Below, in pieces: positions 23,279-32,158 of a stretch of 64,000 bases of DNA. The translations under genes were made by a program, and so were the position numbers. Source of the DNA: JAEUJM01 sp964635055 (GTDB taxonomy: Bacteria; Actinomycetota; Acidimicrobiia; Acidimicrobiales; DATDAH01); contig CAZWMT010000033.1 of the NCBI GenBank assembly GCA_964635055.1, positions 1 through 64,000 of the forward strand. The letters run 5' to 3'. The notes under the pieces were generated by a model. That model was not told the DNA's origin and ran no database searches. It worked only from the letters and a program-made list of their open reading frames with translations. How positions within the stretch are numbered: the stretch's first letter is position 1; each line of letters opens with the position of its first letter.

Positions 23279-24159
23279 GCCCTGAGCGGTCCTACCTGGT
23301 CTGCTCCACGCCCCGCAGCGGCAGCACCCTGGTGTGCCAGGCGCTGGCCCAGAGCGGGGTGGCCGGCCGGCCCGAGGAGTACTTCGAGGCCCTGCGCCAC
23401 TCGGGTCGCCCCCGCAGGCCCGAGGAGTACTTCACCGGGGTGACCGACACCTCGATCCTCGACCACCTGACCGAACGAGTGGTGGGCGACGATCCGCCAC
23501 AGCGCTCGCCGCTGTGGAGCCGCACCGCCTACGACCGGTACCTCGAGTGGGTCTTCGCCGCCGGCACCACCGACAACGGCGTGTTCGGCGCCAAGCTGAT
23601 GTGGGGCTACCTGGGCGACTTCGTCAGCCTGCTGCGCAACGTCGCCGCCTACCGTGACGTGCCCCTGGCCGACCTGCTCCCCACCGTGTTCCCCGACGTG
23701 CAGTTCGTGCGCGTCATCCGGGCCAACAAGGTGCGCCAGGCCGTGTCGCTCTGGAAGGCAGTGCAGACCGCGGCGTGGAGTGAGTCGCACGACGCGGCGA
23801 AGGAGTCGCCGCCGCCCTACAAGAGCTTCCTCGAGGAGAGCCGACCCGGGCTGCGCTTCCACTTCCGCGCCATCGAGCACCTCCTGCACCAGATCCTGGT
23901 GCAGGAGGCGTTCTGGGACACGTTCTTCGAGCACATCGGCACCAGGCCCATCCTGGTGCTCTACGAGAACTTCGCCGGCGACTACACCACGAGCACCGTC
24001 CGCCTGCTCGAGCGCCTCGGCCTCGAGGCGCCAGACCCCGAGTCGCTCGGGCCACCCCTCAAGCGGCAGTCCGACGCCGTCAACGACGACTGGGTGCGGC
24101 GCTACAGCGACATCAAGCTGGGCGCCGAATTCGACCTCACCCCGGCGGCGACGGGGTAG
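23275..24159 (+). CDS. Stf0-type sulfotransferase
   Basis: A 294-aa PAPS-dependent sulfotransferase similar to the mycobacterial trehalose 2-sulfotransferase group. The PAPS 5'-phosphosulfate loop is CSTPRSGSTLVCQAL, followed by GRPEEYFEALR; the 3'-phosphate region includes FVRVIRANKVRQAVSLWKA. The acceptor is unknown and may be a sugar lipid. It is translationally coupled to the sulfatase, an unusual pairing of sulfate removal and addition that could recycle sulfate on one class of metabolite. Confidence 0.87.
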   Translation: MSPERSYLVCSTPRSGSTLVCQALAQSGVAGRPEEYFEALRHSGRPRRPEEYFTGVTDTSILDHLTERVVGDDPPQRSPLWSRTAYDRYLEWVFAAGTTDNGVFGAKLMWGYLGDFVSLLRNVAAYRDVPLADLLPTVFPDVQFVRVIRANKVRQAVSLWKAVQTAAWSESHDAAKESPPPYKSFLEESRPGLRFHFRAIEHLLHQILVQEAFWDTFFEHIGTRPILVLYENFAGDYTTSTVRLLERLGLEAPDPESLGPPLKRQSDAVNDDWVRRYSDIKLGAEFDLTPAATG

Positions 24160-24169
24160 CGGCGGCTAC

Positions 24170-24526
24170 TCACAGCCATCGCACCCGATCGGCGAGCGCG
24201 TCGTCGTCCGGGTGCTGGGACATCAGGACGTCGAGCGCGTCGATGTAGCGGCCGACGCGCTCCGTGGCTCGGGGCCAGGACGAGTCGTCGGTGAGGAGCA
24301 GGCCCAGATGGGAGCGGCCTTCTGCCGCCCACTCGCGCACGATGGGCACGAAGTCACGGGCGTTGTTGGTGAGCAGTGCCCGGCCGTCCTCCACGCAACG
24401 CTCGAACAGCGCGGGGTCCTCGAGGTCGTGCCACCCGACCTCGATGGCGGCCACGACGTCGTGGTCTCGCTCGCGCAGAACGATCGCCAGCCTCGTGGTG
24501 AAGTGGTGGTCGAGGGCCAGCTTCAC
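24170..24526 (-). CDS. DUF5615 PIN-like toxin candidate
   Basis: A 118-aa protein with LALDHHFTTRLAIVLRERDHDVV at its start, GRALLTNNARDFVPIVREW in the middle and scattered acidic residues, as in DUF5615/Mut7-C-like PIN proteins. These are predicted RNases and typically pair with DUF433 antitoxins. Its start overlaps the DUF433 gene stop by 4 nt. The conserved acidic residues are Asp6, Glu/Asp near 36 and Asp58. It may be a chromosomal toxin-antitoxin pair; activity is not known. Confidence 0.7.
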   Translation of the reverse strand: MKLALDHHFTTRLAIVLRERDHDVVAAIEVGWHDLEDPALFERCVEDGRALLTNNARDFVPIVREWAAEGRSHLGLLLTDDSSWPRATERVGRYIDALDVLMSQHPDDDALADRVRWL

Positions 24527-24951
24527 ACGTGGGCGGCCTGCTCACGCTCCCAGCGCGCTCGCTCCTCGATCTCGCCTTCGCGGGCCCACGCCGCATCGGC
24601 GTCGACCTCGTCCTGGAACTCGACGTAGTACGCCACCACAGCCCGCACCACCGCGGGGTCGAGGTCGAAGTACTCCGCAGTGAGCGCCACGTCACCGTCG
24701 TGGGCCCGGTGTGTGGCGATGAGCTGGCGCACGAGCAGGCGGGACCCTTGCACTGACGGCTCACGCCGGCCGGCGTAACCGGTGCGGAACCGGATGAGGG
24801 GATGGCGCTCGAGGCGCAGGGCCTCGCTCAGCAGTCGGTCGGCCAGCGCGTTGCGCGACAGGTTGGAGGCCGCGGCGGCGGCGTCCAACAGGTCGCTGGT
24901 GGTGCGCGACAGCCGGAACGACCGCTGCACCGATCCTCCCTGTGATGCCAT
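24523..24951 (-). CDS. DUF433-like antitoxin candidate
   Basis: A 142-aa protein with an N-terminal ribbon-helix-helix-like segment (SFRLSRTTSDLLDAAAAASN) and a C-terminal DUF433 module (GSRLLVRQLIATHRAHDGDV then TAEYFDLDPAVVRAVVAYYV), a small helix-turn-helix. The pair is a predicted toxin-antitoxin system. TACATT precedes the ATG at 24951 by seven bases, suggesting a leaderless start; GGGAGG before a GTG seven codons in is an alternative. Confidence 0.7.
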   Translation of the reverse strand: MASQGGSVQRSFRLSRTTSDLLDAAAAASNLSRNALADRLLSEALRLERHPLIRFRTGYAGRREPSVQGSRLLVRQLIATHRAHDGDVALTAEYFDLDPAVVRAVVAYYVEFQDEVDADAAWAREGEIEERARWEREQAAHV

Positions 24952-25173
24952 GTATCCCAATGTAATCGCTCGCATCAGGCGGCGTCGCTGTCGGTTTCGC
25001 TGTCGGCGTCGTCCGTGGAGTCGGGGTCGCACGGGCTTGACCCCGCCGCCGTTGGCCATGGCGCCCGCCGAGCGCTCGGCCACGACCGCTCAGGTGAACG
25101 GATCCGCCGGCGGCCTGGCTCCGAGGGGCGAGCGAAGCACTCGACTGCCGGGCCCGACGACGAGAATGGCGTC

Positions 25174-25671
25174 ATGGGCCTGGTCACCGGTGACACCCCG
25201 CGGGAGACGGCCATCGCGTGGGGGTTCGTCCTCGTCCAGGCCGTGCTGATCCTCGCCGTCCTGCTCCTGCCCGCCGGCGACTCGTGGACCCTGTCACCGC
25301 TGGCCGACGCGGTGGCCGTCGCCCTCGAGTGGATCGGCGCCGCCGTGCTGCTGGTCGGCCTGGTGAACCTGGGTCGTTCGCTCACCGCGCTGCCGACCCC
25401 CGTGCCCCACGGCCAGCTCAAGGTCGGCGGCCTCTACCGGTTCGTGCGCCACCCCATCTACAGCGGCGTGATGGCCCTCATCGTCGGCGCCGCCGCCCGC
25501 TCGGCCAATCCCGTGGCCGCACTGGCGGCCGGCGCCCTCGTCGGGTGGTTCATGGCCAAGGCCCGCTGGGAGGAAGGCCGCCTGCGCGCCCGCTACCCCG
25601 GCTACGACGACTACGCCGCCCGTACCCCACGGTTCATCCCCTTCTGGCCCGCCGGCGCCGACCGCCGCTGA
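25174..25671 (+). CDS. Isoprenylcysteine carboxyl methyltransferase family protein
   Basis: A 165-aa integral membrane protein with about four helices and the ICMT/PEMT signature LYRFVRHPIYSGVM plus the C-terminal RWEEGRLRARYPGYDDYAAR, which together bind S-adenosylmethionine. Bacterial members methylate unknown small molecules or lipids. The ATG at 25174 begins just before helix 1. The 222 bp upstream, back to the DUF433 gene, show no coding pattern. Neighbours give no clear clue. Confidence 0.82.
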   Translation: MGLVTGDTPRETAIAWGFVLVQAVLILAVLLLPAGDSWTLSPLADAVAVALEWIGAAVLLVGLVNLGRSLTALPTPVPHGQLKVGGLYRFVRHPIYSGVMALIVGAAARSANPVAALAAGALVGWFMAKARWEEGRLRARYPGYDDYAARTPRFIPFWPAGADRR

Positions 25672-25747
25672 TGCCGCCGGCCGGGGGCACCTCGGCACCC
25701 CACTCGCCAGAGCTCAGCACCGGGCAGCCCCGGACGACCGACCGGCG

Positions 25748-26206
25748 TCAGCGCCGCGCCCAGGACTCGGGGTCGCTGAGGAGCTGGTCGACGACCGCCG
25801 GCAGGTGGTCGCCGGCGATGTCGGCGATGGTGACCACCTCGAGCACCGAGCGGAGGCTGGCGCGGGCCGCGACCCAGACCGGCTTGAGGGGGCCGGCGGC
25901 GCCCTCGTACTCCAGGCTCTCGGGCGGGATGCCCCGCACGTCGGCCAGCGGGCCCTCGACGGCACGGATGATGTCGGCGATGGAGATGGCCTCGGCCGGC
26001 TTGGCCAGCCAGTAGCCCCCCTCGGCGCCGCGCTGGCTGGCCACCATGCCGGCCCGGCGCAGCTCGGACAGGATGTTCTCCAGGAACTTCAGAGGGATCT
26101 TCTGGGCCTGGGCGATGCGATCGCCCTTCACCGGGCCCTCGCCGGCCACCACCGCGAGCTCCACGGCGGCGCGCACGGCGTAGTCGACCTTCGCTGAGAC
26201 CCGCAT
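25748..26206 (-). CDS. Rrf2-family transcriptional regulator lacking cluster cysteines
   Basis: A 152-aa winged-helix regulator. SAKVDYAVRAAVELAVVAGEG and IPLKFLENILSELRRAGMVASQRGAEGGYWLAKP are typical Rrf2 sequence. It has no cysteine, so it cannot hold an Fe-S cluster as IscR or NsrR do; in this it resembles CymR, which controls cysteine and sulfur genes in Firmicutes. It lies 147 bp downstream of cysA on the same strand, at the end of the sulfate transport cluster, so sulfur control is the best guess. The ATG at 26206 has TAAGGGT just upstream, likely leaderless. Confidence 0.85.
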   Translation of the reverse strand: MRVSAKVDYAVRAAVELAVVAGEGPVKGDRIAQAQKIPLKFLENILSELRRAGMVASQRGAEGGYWLAKPAEAISIADIIRAVEGPLADVRGIPPESLEYEGAAGPLKPVWVAARASLRSVLEVVTIADIAGDHLPAVVDQLLSDPESWARR

Positions 26207-26353
26207 GACCCTTATTCTGGCCCTTCGCTCATCGCTCATCGCGATCGTCGGGGCTCTCGTGTCCGTTGGCTCTTCGGCTGACGCCTCATCGCAGTCGTCA
26301 TGGCTCGCTCGTCCCTCGCTCACCGGGCGGCCACGGAGCTTCGGTGGGCAGGC

Positions 26354-27307
26354 TCATCCGGCGGTGCTCGTGGTGCGCGCCGGCTTGACCCAGACCGTGG
26401 ATCCCGGTTCGATGGCGAACTGCTCGGCGGTGCCGCGGGTGATCTGCGCCCAGGCCGGCTCGCCGTCGATCAGCAGGTCGACGCGCACCTCGAAGCCGAG
26501 CCGCACCACCCGCTCGACCGTCGCTTCCCGCGCGCCCTCCATGGGGCGGTCCGACACCTCGAGGTCGTGGGGGCGCACCTGCTGCCCGCCGACGGTGGTG
26601 ACCGGGCCCAGGAAGCTCATCACGAAGTCGTTGGCGGGGTGGTCGTACAGCTCGTCGGGGGTGCCCACCTGCTCCACCTTGGCGTCGGCCAGCACCACGA
26701 TCTCGTCGGCCACGTCCATGGCCTCCTCCTGGTCGTGGGTGACGATCACCGTGGTGACGTGCACCTCGTCGTGCAGCCGGCGCAACCAGGTGCGCAGCTC
26801 CTTGCGCACCTGGGCGTCGAGGGCCCCGAAGGGCTCGTCGAGCAGCATCACCGACGGCTCCACCGCCAGGGCCCGGGCCAGGGCCATGCGCTGGCGTTGG
26901 CCTCCTGACAGCTGCGCGGGCAACCGGTCGCCGAAGTTCTCCAGGTGCACCAGCTCGAGCAGCTCGTCCACCCGGGCCTTGATCTCGGCCTTCGGGCGCT
27001 TGCGGATCTCGAGCCCGAACGCCACGTTGCGGCGCACCGAGAGGTGTTTGAAGGCGGCGTAGTGCTGGAACACGAAGCCCACGTTGCGCTGCTGCGGGGG
27101 CAGCGCGGTGGCGTCAGCCCCGGCGATCTCCACGCTGCCCTCGTCGGGCACCTCCAGGCCCGCGATCACCCGCAGCAGGGTGGACTTGCCGCCGCCGCTG
27201 GGGCCCAGGAGCGCGGTGAGCGACCCGGTGGCGATGCTCACCGACACGTCGTCCAGCGCCACGAAGTCGCCGAAGCGCTTGGTGACGTTCTTCGCCTCGA
27301 TGCTCAT
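26354..27307 (-). CDS. cysA: Sulfate/thiosulfate ABC transporter ATP-binding protein
   Basis: A 317-aa ATPase of the CysA type. Walker A GPSGGGKST, the signature LSGGQRQRMALARALA, Walker B VMLLDEP and the H-loop IVTHDQEEA are intact. A C-terminal TOBE-like part with HDLEV follows. It energises uptake by the CysT/CysW permeases. It is separated from cysW by 109 bp containing a 50-bp palindrome, unusual inside this otherwise overlapping operon. Confidence 0.92.
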   Translation of the reverse strand: MSIEAKNVTKRFGDFVALDDVSVSIATGSLTALLGPSGGGKSTLLRVIAGLEVPDEGSVEIAGADATALPPQQRNVGFVFQHYAAFKHLSVRRNVAFGLEIRKRPKAEIKARVDELLELVHLENFGDRLPAQLSGGQRQRMALARALAVEPSVMLLDEPFGALDAQVRKELRTWLRRLHDEVHVTTVIVTHDQEEAMDVADEIVVLADAKVEQVGTPDELYDHPANDFVMSFLGPVTTVGGQQVRPHDLEVSDRPMEGAREATVERVVRLGFEVRVDLLIDGEPAWAQITRGTAEQFAIEPGSTVWVKPARTTSTAG

Positions 27308-27331
27308 GCGGGCGCGTCCCCACGATTCGTC

Positions 27332-27381
27332 GTTCCGGTGGCTGGATCGTGTCGTGAGCGCCTGGATCCAGCCACCAGAAC
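27332..27381. repeat. 50-bp palindromic element inside cys operon
   Basis: GTTCCGGTGGCTGG (27332-27345) and CCAGCCACCAGAAC (27368-27381) form 14-bp arms with a single G-T type mismatch, around a 22-nt loop. The same arms, loop length and part of the loop (TGTCGTGA) occur three times at 42406-42580. In the cysW-cysA mRNA it would form a strong hairpin that could stabilise or attenuate the transcript. Confidence 0.8.
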
Positions 27382-27416
27382 GGTGGGGGTGGTGGGGTGC
27401 GCGGTGCGGATCCTCA

Positions 27417-28250
27417 TCAGGAATCCCTTTCGTCGTCGGGTCGGAGCAGGTTGGTCAGCACCAGCGACACGATGGCGATGACGGCCAGCGACACGGAGAC
27501 CGCGTAGGCCGCGGTCTCGTCGAACCCCTGGAACTGCTGCTCGACGTACAGGGTCAGGGTCTGGGTCTTGCCCACCAGGCGGCCCGACACGACCGCCACG
27601 GCGCCGAACTCACCGATGCAACGGGCGAGCGTGAGCACGACGCCGTAGGCGAGGGCCCAGCGGATCGACGGCAGGGTGATGCGGCGGAAGGTCTGGGCGC
27701 CGTTCGCACCGAGGGTCCACGCCGCCTGCTCCTGCTCGGTGCCGATCTCCTCGAGCACCGGGGCGATCTCGCGCACCACCAGGGGCAGCGAGACGAACAT
27801 GGTGGCCATCACCATGCCGGGCACGGCGAAGATGATGTCGAAGCCGCGGTCGCTGAACCAGCCGCCGACGGTGGTGAGGCGGCCGTAGACCAGGATCAGC
27901 GACAGGCCGACCACCACGGGCGACACCGCCATCGGCAGGTCGATGAGCGCGTCGAACACCCGCTTGCCGGGGAACCGCCCCCGCACCAGCAGGAGCGAGG
28001 CGATGACCCCGAAGATGGCGTTGCCGATCACGGCGAGGATCGCCACCTGGAACGTGACCTTGAAGGCGTGCACCGCGTCGGGCTCGGTGAGCGCGTCGAT
28101 CACGGGGCCGACCCCGTTCTCGAACGTTCTCCAGAAGATCAGCCCGACGGGGATCACGAGCAGGAAGGCCAGGTACAGCAGGGCGACGACGCGGAGCCCG
28201 ATGCGGGCGCCGCGGCCGTGGTCCCTGGCGGTCGTGCGGTCAGAAGCCAC
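27417..28250 (-). CDS. cysW: Sulfate ABC transporter permease CysW
   Basis: A 277-aa permease with six predicted helices and the EAA-type coupling loop EEIGTEQEQAAWTLGANGAQ followed by RRITLPSIRWAL. IDLPMAVSPVVVGLSLILVYG and GEFGAVAVVSG match CysW. It overlaps cysT by 11 nt and forms the channel with it. The GTG start lies inside the cysT 3' end. Confidence 0.9.
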   Translation of the reverse strand: MASDRTTARDHGRGARIGLRVVALLYLAFLLVIPVGLIFWRTFENGVGPVIDALTEPDAVHAFKVTFQVAILAVIGNAIFGVIASLLLVRGRFPGKRVFDALIDLPMAVSPVVVGLSLILVYGRLTTVGGWFSDRGFDIIFAVPGMVMATMFVSLPLVVREIAPVLEEIGTEQEQAAWTLGANGAQTFRRITLPSIRWALAYGVVLTLARCIGEFGAVAVVSGRLVGKTQTLTLYVEQQFQGFDETAAYAVSVSLAVIAIVSLVLTNLLRPDDERDS

Positions 28251-29103
28251 GGCGCGCGCTCCATCGCTGGAACAGGTTGAGCAGCAACAGCACGATCAGG
28301 GCGATGAACAGCAGCGCGGTGGACACCGCGGCGGCGGTCACCTTCTGGTCGGTCTCGATCTGGCCGTAGACGAACACCGCGGCCACCTCGGTCTTGAACG
28401 GAAGGTTGCCGGAGATCAGCACCGTGGAGCCGAATTCGGCGATGGCGCGGGCGAAGCTCAGGGTGGCGCCGGCCACGATTGCGGGCACCAGGTTGGGCAG
28501 CACGACGCGCCGGAACACGGTCACGCGGCCGGCGCCCAGCGAGGCCGCGGCCTCCTCCATGTCGCGATCGAGCTCGAGGAGCACCGGCTGCACGGTGCGC
28601 ACCACGAAGGGCAGCGTCACGAAGGCCAGCGCCACCGCCACCGCGGTGCGGGTGTAGGCGATGTCGACGCCGATGGGGCTCTCGGGCCCGTACAGGCTGA
28701 CCAGCACCAGGCCGGCCACGATGGTGGGCAACGCGAACGGCAGGTCGATCACCGCGTCGACGAGGCGCTTGCCCCAGAAGTGGTCACGCACCAGCACCCA
28801 GGCGATGAGCACGCCCATCACGGCGTTCAGCGCGGCCACGAGCAGCGACAGCGACACGGTGAGCCGCAGCGACGCCCAGGCCTGGGGACCGGTGATCGCA
28901 TCCCAGAAAAAGGCGAAGCCGTTCTCCTGCGACTGGAAGGTGATCGCCGCCAGTGGGATCACCACGATCACGCTGAGGTAGATCGTGGCCACCCCGAGGC
29001 CGAGGTTCTGGGCCCGTCGGGAGGGGCCCGCCACCCGCGCGGCCCGGCGGGGCCGGGGCCGCCGCGACCGGGTGGTCGCGACGGCCGCCGGCTCAGGACT
29101 CAA
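28240..29103 (-). CDS. cysT: Sulfate ABC transporter permease CysT
   Basis: A 287-aa permease with an Arg-rich N-terminal extension of about 30 residues, six helices and the coupling loop LDRDMEEAAASLGAGRVTVF. IDLPFALPTIVAGLVLVSLYG and AIAEFGSTVLISGN are family motifs. The start appears to be a TTG at 29103, overlapping the end of the binding-protein gene by 11 nt; no better upstream start exists. It works with CysW and CysA. Confidence 0.9.
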   Translation of the reverse strand: MSPEPAAVATTRSRRPRPRRAARVAGPSRRAQNLGLGVATIYLSVIVVIPLAAITFQSQENGFAFFWDAITGPQAWASLRLTVSLSLLVAALNAVMGVLIAWVLVRDHFWGKRLVDAVIDLPFALPTIVAGLVLVSLYGPESPIGVDIAYTRTAVAVALAFVTLPFVVRTVQPVLLELDRDMEEAAASLGAGRVTVFRRVVLPNLVPAIVAGATLSFARAIAEFGSTVLISGNLPFKTEVAAVFVYGQIETDQKVTAAAVSTALLFIALIVLLLLNLFQRWSARRGF

Positions 29104-30115
29104 CCTGGACCCCGATGCCCTCCTGTACGTCCTTCATGATCGACCCCTCCGGATCGAAGAACTCCGCCATGACGTCGGTCCAGCCGCCGAAGTCGTCGAT
29201 GTTGGCGATGGCGACGTCGGTGGGGAACTCGTAGCCCTCGGGCGGGGTGACGCCGTCCTCGATCACCGGGCGGTAGCCGTTGTCGGCGAAGATCTGCTGG
29301 CCCTCGGGGGTGAACAGGAAGTCGTAGAAGGCCTGCGCCTGCTCGGGGTGCTCGGTGGTCTCGGTGACCGCCACCGGGTTCTCGATCAGGATCGTCTGCG
29401 GCGGGATGATGTAGTCGAGGTCCTCGCCGTTCTGCTGAGCGAAGATGGCCTCGTTCTCGTAGCCGAGGAGCACGTCGCCGGCGCCGCCGGTGAAGGTCTC
29501 GAGTGACTTCCGGGCGCTGTCGTCCTGCACGATGATGTTGGCGTACAGGTCGTTCAGGTACTGGACGGCCTCGTCCTCGGTGGCTCCCTGCTCGATCTGG
29601 CTGGCGTAGGCGGCCATCACGTTCCAACGGGCCCCGCCCGAGGTGAACGGGTTCGGGTTCACCACCTCGATGCCGTCCGCGGTCAGGTCCTCCCAGGTCT
29701 CGATGCCCTCGGGGTTGCCGTCGCGCACCATGAACACCACGACCGACTCGGTGACGTTGCCGTCGGTGGGCGTCTGGTCCCAGTCGGCGGCGACGATGTC
29801 GTTGTCGACCAGGCGGTTCATGTCGGGCTCGAGCGAGAACTCGACGAGGTCGGCGGGCAGGCCCTGCTCGGCCACCGCCCGGCTCTGGTCGCCCGAGCTG
29901 CCGAACGAGGTCTGGAAGGTGACGCCTTGGCCGGCGTCGGTCTGCTGGAAGGCCTCGGTCAGCTCGCCGTAGGCCGCCTCGGGCGTGGAGTAGGCCACGA
30001 TCGCCAATTCGGCGCCGTTGCCGCCGGCGTCGCTGTCACTGTCGCTGCTGCAAGCGGCGACCAGGGCGAAGGCACTCACGATGGCGGCCAGTGCGATGAG
30101 TCGTCGTCTCGACAT
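29093..30115 (-). CDS. cysP: Sulfate/thiosulfate-binding lipoprotein
   Basis: A 340-aa solute-binding protein with lipobox VAAC at about residues 19-22 (AFALVAACSSD), attached outside the membrane. Sulfate-binding family motifs are present: SFGSSGDQSRAV, GLPADLVEFSLEPDMNRL, VNPNPFTSGGARWNVMAAY and LLGYENEAIF. It hands sulfate to CysT/CysW. The ATG has GGAG eight bases upstream. It leads the cysPTWA unit and its promoter is AT-rich. The symbol could equally be sbp. Confidence 0.9.
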   Translation of the reverse strand: MSRRRLIALAAIVSAFALVAACSSDSDSDAGGNGAELAIVAYSTPEAAYGELTEAFQQTDAGQGVTFQTSFGSSGDQSRAVAEQGLPADLVEFSLEPDMNRLVDNDIVAADWDQTPTDGNVTESVVVFMVRDGNPEGIETWEDLTADGIEVVNPNPFTSGGARWNVMAAYASQIEQGATEDEAVQYLNDLYANIIVQDDSARKSLETFTGGAGDVLLGYENEAIFAQQNGEDLDYIIPPQTILIENPVAVTETTEHPEQAQAFYDFLFTPEGQQIFADNGYRPVIEDGVTPPEGYEFPTDVAIANIDDFGGWTDVMAEFFDPEGSIMKDVQEGIGVQVES

Positions 30116-30170
30116 GCTCGATCTCCATTTTCTCTAGTGGAATGATCGACAATATAGACAAACGGTGCTG
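30116..30170 (-). promoter_or_regulatory. AT-rich promoter of cysPTWA
   Basis: On the minus strand this stretch reads TATATT, a good -10 box, then ATTCCACTAGAG, then the GGAG ribosome site before cysP. TCCA (30124-30127) and TGGA (30138-30141) form a short inverted repeat around the promoter exit, and ATTCC resembles the motif at the other sulfur promoters. Confidence 0.5.
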
Positions 30171-30244
30171 GAGGCAACTCGGGGCGCGCGGCACCGCCCT
30201 CGGGCGGCCGTGGCCTCAGGCGCTCGGCGGGCGGGAGCGGGTGG

Positions 30245-30958
30245 TCAGGCGGGTGGCGGTGGTGGGGGCGGCGGGGGCGGAGCTGCTGGGGGTCCCGCCG
30301 CCTCGGTCGGTGGGGCCGCGCCGCCGGTCACAGGCGCGCCCGCGGCTGCCGCGGCAGGGGCCGCCGGCGCCCACGCGGCAGGCGCCGCCGCGACCGGCGT
30401 CGTGCCGGGGGTGGGTGCGGGGGTGGCCGGGGCCGGCCGGGGCTCGACCTTGCGCAGGTGGTACAGGTAGATCGCCGCCCCGATGCCGGCCAGCACCAGT
30501 CCCCGCAGCAACTCGTTCGCCGCCGCGTAGCGGTTCTGCTGGTCGATCTCGTCGCGGGCGGTGCCCAGGGCGTCGCGGGCGTCGCTCGTGTCGCCGAAGT
30601 CCTGCGACGAGTCCGAGAGGGTGGCGTCGGCCACGTCGATCACCGCGGTGGCGATGCGGGTGACGGGGTCGCCCTGGTTCAGGTCGGGCGACACCAGGTG
30701 GGCGATGCCGAGCACCGCGCCCAGCGCACCCACGGCCATGAGCACGATGCCGACGAAGCAGAGGAAGTACAGGTAGACCGGTCGCACCCAACCCGGCGGT
30801 GGGAGCGCCGCAGCCGGCGCCGCGCCGGCCGCGGGCGCGGTGGTGGTGGTGGTGGCCGTGACCGCCCCGCTACCTGCGTCGCCGGGTGCGTCCGACGGCG
30901 GGTACCACCGCAGGTCGGACGCCTGCCACCACCCGGGACCTGCCGGTGTGTCGCTCAT
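30245..30958 (-). CDS. Membrane protein with GWWQASDLRWYPP N-terminus
   Basis: A 237-aa protein. Its first residues, GPGWWQASDLRWYPP, are a short motif found at the N-terminus of many acidimicrobial proteins. Three hydrophobic helices follow: about residues 61-95 and 165-185 are clearest, with an acidic stretch (TLSDSSQDFGDTSDARDAL) between them. The end is an extreme Pro/Ala/Gly tail. Function unknown. The ATG at 30958 is used; a TTG two codons earlier is possible. Confidence 0.72.
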   Translation of the reverse strand: MSDTPAGPGWWQASDLRWYPPSDAPGDAGSGAVTATTTTTAPAAGAAPAAALPPPGWVRPVYLYFLCFVGIVLMAVGALGAVLGIAHLVSPDLNQGDPVTRIATAVIDVADATLSDSSQDFGDTSDARDALGTARDEIDQQNRYAAANELLRGLVLAGIGAAIYLYHLRKVEPRPAPATPAPTPGTTPVAAAPAAWAPAAPAAAAAGAPVTGGAAPPTEAAGPPAAPPPPPPPPPPA

Positions 30959-31003
30959 CCCCAACCCCCTCTGCTCGGGATCGGGTCAGCGTAGTACGAC
31001 CAC

Positions 31004-32149
31004 TCAGCCCGCGGCGGGGGCCGGTACGTGCGAGGGCACGGCGTCCTCCGCGGGCTCGGCCAGCGCCTCGTCGTAGCTCAGCCAGTGACCGGCGTCGAAG
31101 TCGTACAGCTTGCAGTGCCGGGTGTTCGACACGAAGTCGCGGTAGCGCAGCGGCTCGTCGTGGATGACGCCGGGGAACGCCTCCTCGATGGCGTCGGTGG
31201 CCAGCTCGAGGTTGTACATGGGGATGCGCACGTCCACGTGGTGGGGCACGTGGACCATGATCCAGTGCACGAAGAAGTTGAACACCGGGTTCACCCGCAG
31301 GACGGTGGTGCCCTCCATCTGGCCGTGCCACTTGGTCCACTCGCGGCGCTTCCACCAGCGGATGTCGGGCTGGATGTGGTGCACGTGCACCAGCGAGCCG
31401 ATCACGTAGCAGAAGGCCACGAAGGGCAGGACGACGACTCGGGCGACCAGCCAGACCGTGCCCAGGATGCTGAGGCCGCCGGCGGTCAGGCCGTAGGCGG
31501 TGAGGGCCACGCTCGAGGCGACGATGAAGCCCAGCACCACGAACCGGTCGCGGCGGATCTTGCTGGCCCAGCGCTTGGGCGGCTCGCCCACGGCCATGCG
31601 CTTCCACCAGATCTCGCGCAGGTAGTAGATGCCGGCGCCGGCCCAGCTCCACTCGAAGCGGTGGCGGGCCCGCTGGAAGCCGTTCATGTCGCGGAACTGC
31701 TGCGCGGTGTACGGGTGCCAGACGAAGTCGAAGTCCTGGCGCACCGTGTAGTGGTGGTGCACCCGGTTGTGGCCGAGGCGCCAACCCTCGTACACGTGCC
31801 AGCTGGGCAACATGGCGATGTGGCCGACCAGCGACGCCAGGCGCTCGCTCTTGAACAGGGCACCGTGGGCCGCATCGTGGCCCACGATGAACAGGCCCGA
31901 CACCGCCAGCGCGGCCAGCACCAGGAACGGCACGACGATCAGCGGGTTGGCGAAGGCGATCAGGCCGGCGATGGCGATGCCGTAGATCACCAGGTCGCGG
32001 GCGAAGTAGGCCAGGCCCTTCCACGTGGGGTTGTCGTAGGCCTCGGCGGGGATGACGTCGAGGACCGGTCGGAGCGAGCCCCGCTCTTCTTTGACCGGCT
32101 TCCCGTCGGGCGCGGGAGCGGACGGGGCAGGCGTCAACGTGGTGGCCAT
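31004..32149 (-). CDS. Fatty acid desaturase (membrane di-iron)
   Basis: A 381-aa membrane enzyme inserting a double bond into acyl chains. The three His boxes are visible as GHDAAHG, GHNRVHHHY and HVPHHVD, with four hydrophobic segments between them. The length and layout fit omega-type acyl-lipid desaturases of actinobacteria. A perfect 20-bp palindrome begins 10 bp upstream, consistent with TetR-type control of lipid genes. No ferredoxin or reductase gene is adjacent. Confidence 0.88.
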   Translation of the reverse strand: MATTLTPAPSAPAPDGKPVKEERGSLRPVLDVIPAEAYDNPTWKGLAYFARDLVIYGIAIAGLIAFANPLIVVPFLVLAALAVSGLFIVGHDAAHGALFKSERLASLVGHIAMLPSWHVYEGWRLGHNRVHHHYTVRQDFDFVWHPYTAQQFRDMNGFQRARHRFEWSWAGAGIYYLREIWWKRMAVGEPPKRWASKIRRDRFVVLGFIVASSVALTAYGLTAGGLSILGTVWLVARVVVLPFVAFCYVIGSLVHVHHIQPDIRWWKRREWTKWHGQMEGTTVLRVNPVFNFFVHWIMVHVPHHVDVRIPMYNLELATDAIEEAFPGVIHDEPLRYRDFVSNTRHCKLYDFDAGHWLSYDEALAEPAEDAVPSHVPAPAAG

Positions 32150-32158
32150 GCGGCCCAG

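Noticed and set aside
27332..27381. Terminator between cysW and cysA
   Set aside because: No T-run, the operon continues, and the same sequence recurs as a repeat elsewhere.
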